A stretch of DNA of 9,125 nucleotides, taken from NCBI GenBank assembly GCA_003140115.1, contig PLIQ01000158.1, forward strand, positions 48,975 through 58,099. The letters are read 5' to 3'. This document shows, one piece after another, positions 5,893 to 9,125 of this stretch. Within the stretch, counting starts at the first letter, position 1. Each line of letters starts with the position of its first letter. A program made the position numbers and the translations under genes. The notes below the pieces were generated by a model, which was not told the DNA's origin, searched no databases, and saw nothing but the letters and a program-made list of their open reading frames with translations. Source of the DNA: Actinomycetota bacterium (GTDB lineage: Bacteria; Actinomycetota; Actinomycetes; Streptosporangiales; Streptosporangiaceae).

Positions 5893-7335
5893 TCAGGTGG
5901 TCGCGGCGGCCTGCTGGAGCAGGTGCCATAGTTCCTCGACGTCGGGGCGTTCGGTGCGTTCGGCTCCGATCGAGACCCGTACCGACCAGGTGCCGTCGAG
6001 CAGCGACGGGGTGACCAGGGCCGCGCCGGAGCGGTTGATCGAGTCCGCCCAGGCGAGCGTGTGCGCGTTCAGCGCGTCGGCGTCTAGCACAGCACCGGTG
6101 TCCGAGACGAGGCCTACTGGTTCGTGCCGGAGCACGACGGTCTGCAGGGTGACCGGGGCCAGGACCCGCCAGCCGGGCGTGGCTGAGACCTGCCCGGCGA
6201 ACCAGCGGGCGTGCTCCAGGTCCCGGCGCAGCCGGGCCCGGATGGCTTCGGCTCCGTCCAGGCGCAGGTGAAACCATAGCTTGAGGGCACGGAAGCGCCG
6301 GCCGAGCGGGATGCCCCAGTCCTTGTACTGGGTCACCTCACCGTCAACGGCCGACCGCAGATAGGACGGGTTGGTGGACATGACCCGGATCAGGTGGGCG
6401 GGGTCGGCCACGTACAGCAGCGAGCAGTCCAGCACCGTGCCCAGCCACTTGTGCGGGTTCCAGGACAGCGAGTCCGCGCCTTCCACGCCGTCGATCAGCC
6501 AGCGCATCTCCGGGAGCAGCAGCGCCGAGCCCGCCATCGCCGCGTCGACGTGCACCCACATCCCGTACCGGCGGGCCAGCGGGACGATCTGCGCGAGCGG
6601 GTCCACGGCCGTGGTGCCGGTCGTGCCGACGTTGACCACGACGGCGGCCGGACGGCGGCCGGCGGCCACGTCCTCCTCGAGGATTTTGGCTAGAGCCTGC
6701 GGGCGCATGGCGTACGTGACCGGGTCGACGTCGGCGAAGCGCAGGTTGTCGCGGCCGAAGCCGGCCAGGGCCACCGCCTTCGCGATCGAGGAGTGCGCGT
6801 GCTCGGTGGTGTAGACGGTCAGCGGGGCGCTTTCGGCCTGCATCCCGCCGCGGGCCTCGGAATAGTTCGTCGCGCGCTCGCGCGCGGCGAGCAGGGCGAC
6901 GAGGCACGCACTGGAGGCGGTGTCCTGGATGACGCCCTTCCACGACTCGGGCAACGCGGTCAGTTCGCGCAGCCACTCAACCACGACCTCCTCGACCTCG
7001 GTCAGCGCGGGAGCGGACTGCCAGGTGATCCCGAGCGCTCCGAGCCCCGAGGTGGCCAGGTCGCCCAGCACGGAGGCGAGGGACGCGTTGGACGGGAACC
7101 AGCCGAAGTAGCGCGGGTGCTGAACCTGGGTCACGCCCGGGACCACGACGGCGTCCAGATCGGCCAGCACCCGGCTGAACGGCTCGGCCTCCTCCGGAGC
7201 CCGGGCCGACAGCTTCCCCGCTACCTCACCGGGTCCAACCTGCGCCTGAACCGGCAGCTGCGGAATCCGGGTCCGGTAGTCCGCAATCCAGTCGATCAGC
7301 TCATGACCAGCTGCCCGGAACTCCTCAGGCTCCAT
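5893..7335 (-). CDS. PLP-dependent aromatic L-amino acid decarboxylase family protein
   Basis: Cytoplasmic group II decarboxylase of 480 residues that would convert an aromatic amino acid to its amine and CO2. Motifs run in the expected order: HPRYFGWFPS (73-82), TEHAHSS with H181 stacking on PLP, HVDAAMAGSA with D264 binding the ring nitrogen, NPHKW with Schiff-base K296, and DWGIPLGRRFRALKLW. Y325 in NPSYLR lies 29 residues after K296, the same spacing as Y332 from K303 in human DOPA decarboxylase, where it protonates the intermediate. This favours true decarboxylation over aldehyde synthesis. The substrate (Trp, Tyr, Phe or DOPA) cannot be told. Start ATG 7335 has GAAGGTG just upstream. 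A methyltransferase is divergent across a 117-base gap holding an inverted repeat. Glutamate decarboxylase is less likely because the motifs follow the aromatic subgroup throughout. Confidence 0.93.
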   Translation of the reverse strand: MEPEEFRAAGHELIDWIADYRTRIPQLPVQAQVGPGEVAGKLSARAPEEAEPFSRVLADLDAVVVPGVTQVQHPRYFGWFPSNASLASVLGDLATSGLGALGITWQSAPALTEVEEVVVEWLRELTALPESWKGVIQDTASSACLVALLAARERATNYSEARGGMQAESAPLTVYTTEHAHSSIAKAVALAGFGRDNLRFADVDPVTYAMRPQALAKILEEDVAAGRRPAAVVVNVGTTGTTAVDPLAQIVPLARRYGMWVHVDAAMAGSALLLPEMRWLIDGVEGADSLSWNPHKWLGTVLDCSLLYVADPAHLIRVMSTNPSYLRSAVDGEVTQYKDWGIPLGRRFRALKLWFHLRLDGAEAIRARLRRDLEHARWFAGQVSATPGWRVLAPVTLQTVVLRHEPVGLVSDTGAVLDADALNAHTLAWADSINRSGAALVTPSLLDGTWSVRVSIGAERTERPDVEELWHLLQQAAATT

Positions 7336-7452
7336 AGCGCACCTTCGCTTCCTACTATCACCTAGCCCGGCGCGCAGCCTACCGGAGCGGGCTATGCCGG
7401 GTGATGCTGCGCTGCGGGCCGGCTGTCCGGGGTCCGGTATTCAGTTGACTGC
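7336..7452. promoter_or_regulatory. Divergent promoter region with interrupted inverted repeat
   Basis: Spacer between the decarboxylase and methyltransferase. TAGCCCG at 7363-7369 pairs with CGGGCTA at 7388-7394. Just outside it, ATCACC at 7357-7362 pairs with GGTGAT at 7400-7405, with five unpaired bases on one side. Such symmetry between divergent genes often marks a regulator site. No clear -35/-10 pair is seen. Confidence 0.4.
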
Positions 7453-8154
7453 GTGGCAGACCGGGACCATGCTGGCGGCTGTGGCCGGGACCGGTCCTGG
7501 GGCATCTGGAACATCCCGGAGGCCCAGGTGGGCATGCTGCCCGCCGACCTGGCGGGCCGGGACAGCATCGAGCTGGGCTGCGGCACCGGGTACGTGTCGG
7601 CGTGGCTGGCCCGCCGCGGCGCGCGGCCGGTCGGCCTGGACAACTCCGCGGCACAGCTGGCCACCGCCCGCCAGTTGCAGGACCGGTTCGGGCTGCGGTA
7701 CCCGCTGATCCACGCCAGCGCCGAGCAGGCACCGTTGGCCGACGCCCGTTTCGACCTGGCCATCTCGGAGTACGGCGCCAGCATCTGGTGCGATCCCTAC
7801 GCCTGGATCCCCGAGGCGGCCAGGCTGCTGCGCCCCGGCGGTCAGCTGATCTTCCTGGTGAACTCGTCGCTGCTTATGCTGGCCGTGCCCGACGAAGACG
7901 GCCAGCCCGCGACGGACCGGCTGCTGCGGCCCTACTTCGCCATGCGCCGGTTCGAATGGCCGGACGACGAGTCGGTCGAGTTCCACCTGGGGCATGGCGA
8001 GATGATGCGGCTGCTGCGCGGCTGCGGGCTAGAGGTCGAGGACCTGCTCGAACTCCAGCCTGGCCCGGACGCGACCACCAGGTACCCGCACGTCACCCTG
8101 GAGTGGGCCCGGCGGTGGCCGTGCGAGGAAGTCTGGAAGGCCCGCAAGGCGTGA
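7453..8154 (+). CDS. Class I SAM-dependent methyltransferase
   Basis: Protein of 233 residues with the Rossmann-like methyltransferase fold. Motif I is IELGCGTGYVS (39-49), followed by GLDNSAAQL (61-69) with the acidic residue that binds the ribose of SAM. An ASAEQAPLADARFDLAISEYG stretch gives motifs II-III, and EAARLLRPGGQLIFLV motif IV-V. SWGIWNIPEAQ before motif I is typical of a UbiE-like actinobacterial subgroup. The acceptor is unknown. The only usable start in this frame is GTG at 7453, since a TGA lies at 7402-7404. It has no good Shine-Dalgarno and leaves only about 15 residues before SWGIW, shorter than usual, so the N-terminus may be truncated. It diverges from the decarboxylase and converges on the membrane-protein gene 36 bases beyond its stop. 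Confidence 0.87.
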   Translation: MADRDHAGGCGRDRSWGIWNIPEAQVGMLPADLAGRDSIELGCGTGYVSAWLARRGARPVGLDNSAAQLATARQLQDRFGLRYPLIHASAEQAPLADARFDLAISEYGASIWCDPYAWIPEAARLLRPGGQLIFLVNSSLLMLAVPDEDGQPATDRLLRPYFAMRRFEWPDDESVEFHLGHGEMMRLLRGCGLEVEDLLELQPGPDATTRYPHVTLEWARRWPCEEVWKARKA

Positions 8155-8190
8155 GCCGCGGCCAGCGGGACGGGTGAGGTATACCGGGAG

Positions 8191-9125
8191 CTACGTTATG
8201 ACGGCCTGGCCTCCGCCGTCGACGTCGAGGACGGTCAGGCAGCCGCCGCCGGATACCGCGACCTCCCAGTACTGACCCACCTCAGCGCTGGGTGAGAACT
8301 CCGCACCCGGACTGATCGTCGACTGCCACGACACGTTACCGGCGGAGTCGATCGAGCCGACCGCCACGCTCACCGAGCTGTTGTTGACAAAGGTGTACTC
8401 CACCGAGGCGCCGGAGGAGGAACGCAGGGAGCCGATGGCCGCGCAGGAGTCCCGACCCGCGCCACTAACGCTGACGCTGGGTACCGCGGGCTGCGTCGGC
8501 TTGGGCGTCGGTTTCTTGGTCGGCTTGGGGCTGGGTTTCGGCGAGGATTTCGGGGTGGACCTGGTCGACGACGGGACGGATCCCGGTGCCGTCGTCTGCG
8601 TCTGCGTGACCGGGTTCTGGGTCGTCGGATGCGCGCTGGGCCGCTTGGACGACGCGGCTGAGGAACGCGGCGAGGACTTGGCCGCCGACGCTGACGCTGA
8701 CGGTGACGGCTGAGAGCTCGCGGTCTGAGCGGACGTCGATGTGCCGGGCAGCGCGGCGGCCGCGGCGGCAGGCTCGTTCCCCTGGGACGCGGACGGATGG
8801 CTGGAGCCGCTCAGGGCCAGCCCGGTCGCGGCGGAACCGATCAGGATCACCGCAGCCGCAGTCCCGAGCACCCGAGGATGCGCCAGCCGGCGTCGCGGCC
8901 TGCCCGGGAGGGCTGCGACCGGCGGCGGGATGACCGCCGCCGGTGGTTCGGCCTCTGACGTGACGTCGGTGGCGGCCGCCGGATCGATCGCCGCGGCAGG
9001 CTCGCGAGCAGCGGTCTCGGCCTCGGCGGGTGCCCGCTCGGTCTCCGGGGTGATGGTGTCGGCTTCCGGGGCCATGGTGTCGGCTTCCGGAACCGCAGCT
9101 TCGAGGTCCCGGGGTCCCGTTTCGG
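8191..9125 (-). CDS. Single-pass membrane protein with Pro/Ser/Lys stalk and VHL-beta-like domain (5' end beyond window)
   Basis: Counting from ATG 9075, the 294-residue part has a cytoplasmic acidic Ala/Pro/Glu-rich segment (1-57), a basic patch PRRRLAHPR, one membrane segment (about 69-89), a long Ser/Ala/Pro stalk changing to Lys-Pro repeats (100-200), and a compact C-terminal domain (about 211-294) with cysteines 211 and 279. That domain reads SLRS, EYTFVNNSS, IDSAGN, ISPGAEF, QYWEVAV, CLTVLDVDG, which follows the strand and turn pattern of VHL beta-type domains known from bacterial secreted proteins; the role there is unknown, perhaps ligand binding. The frame is open from 9075 to the window edge, and the repeated PEADT motif continues across that ATG, so the true start is probably further upstream, although GGAAG before 9075 is a passable ribosome site. 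An upstream catalytic domain, such as a kinase, cannot be excluded. Confidence 0.75.
   Translation of the reverse strand, partial: ETGPRDLEAAVPEADTMAPEADTITPETERAPAEAETAAREPAAAIDPAAATDVTSEAEPPAAVIPPPVAALPGRPRRRLAHPRVLGTAAAVILIGSAATGLALSGSSHPSASQGNEPAAAAAALPGTSTSAQTASSQPSPSASASAAKSSPRSSAASSKRPSAHPTTQNPVTQTQTTAPGSVPSSTRSTPKSSPKPSPKPTKKPTPKPTQPAVPSVSVSGAGRDSCAAIGSLRSSSGASVEYTFVNNSSVSVAVGSIDSAGNVSWQSTISPGAEFSPSAEVGQYWEVAVSGGGCLTVLDVDGGGQAVIT
9053..9090 (-). repeat. Two 17-base direct repeats with 21-base period
   Basis: ATGGTGTCGGCTTCCGG occurs at 9053-9069 and 9074-9090. On the minus strand this encodes successive heptapeptides PEADTMA and PEADTIT, followed by the degenerate PETERAP. It is an in-frame tandem duplication in the acidic cytoplasmic segment of the membrane protein. 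Confidence 0.75.

Noticed and set aside
7394..7708. Frameshifted N-terminus of the methyltransferase in the next frame from ATG 7394
   Set aside because: That peptide shows no similarity to methyltransferase N-termini, and no slippery site joins it to the real frame. A short N-terminus is simpler.
8155..8190. Bidirectional terminator between the convergent methyltransferase and membrane-protein genes
   Set aside because: Only a four-base stem (CCGC 8156 / GCGG 8165) with no T-run on either strand, too weak to call.
8191..8450. Hydroxyproline-binding role for the VHL-like domain
   Set aside because: I could not line up the human ligand-contact residues with confidence; Gln stands where a contact His would be. 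Only the fold resemblance is claimed.

Overview
The window comes from a very GC-rich bacterium, almost certainly a filamentous or related actinobacterium. The evidence is strong G/C preference at third codon positions, GTG and TTG starts, tightly packed short operons, a class F sortase (a class typical of Actinobacteria) and the pairing of miaA with a class III extradiol dioxygenase-like gene that is common in that phylum. I cannot name the genus. No rRNA, tRNA, CRISPR array, insertion sequence or phage gene was seen.

Layout. Bases 1-42 look like the end of an upstream gene. On the + strand follow a metal-dependent amidohydrolase (89-1243) and a MOSC-domain protein (1264-1911), joined by three copies of a 13-base unit. 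Converging on these and overlapping the MOSC gene by 32 bases is a minus-strand run, in transcription order: a Ser/Thr/Ala-rich lipoprotein with a sorting-signal-like C-terminus (4071-3562), a class III extradiol dioxygenase-like protein (3543-2812) and miaA (2812-1880). The last two share a TAATG stop/start. A roughly 250-base divergent intergenic region separates the lipoprotein from a class F sortase (4324-5046) and a secreted GH25-like protein (5094-5891).

Beyond this lie a minus-strand PLP-dependent aromatic amino acid decarboxylase (7335-5893) and a divergent SAM-dependent methyltransferase (7453-8154), with an interrupted inverted repeat between them. At the right edge is a minus-strand single-pass membrane protein with a long Pro/Ser/Lys stalk and a C-terminal extracytoplasmic domain that reads like a bacterial VHL-beta-type domain. 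Its reading frame stays open to the window end, so its N-terminus is probably outside.

How the genes may work together. The most coherent unit is 3562-5891: a transpeptidase, a stalked surface protein whose C-terminus has an APVTG motif, a hydrophobic segment and an Arg tail, and a secreted glycosidase-fold protein. This looks like a small cell-surface anchoring locus placed next to the housekeeping tRNA-modification gene miaA. Two oddities stand out: the candidate substrate also carries a lipobox, so it could be held at both ends, and the sortase lacks an arginine where the catalytic one is expected. The decarboxylase/methyltransferase pair could make a methylated amine, but only adjacency supports that.
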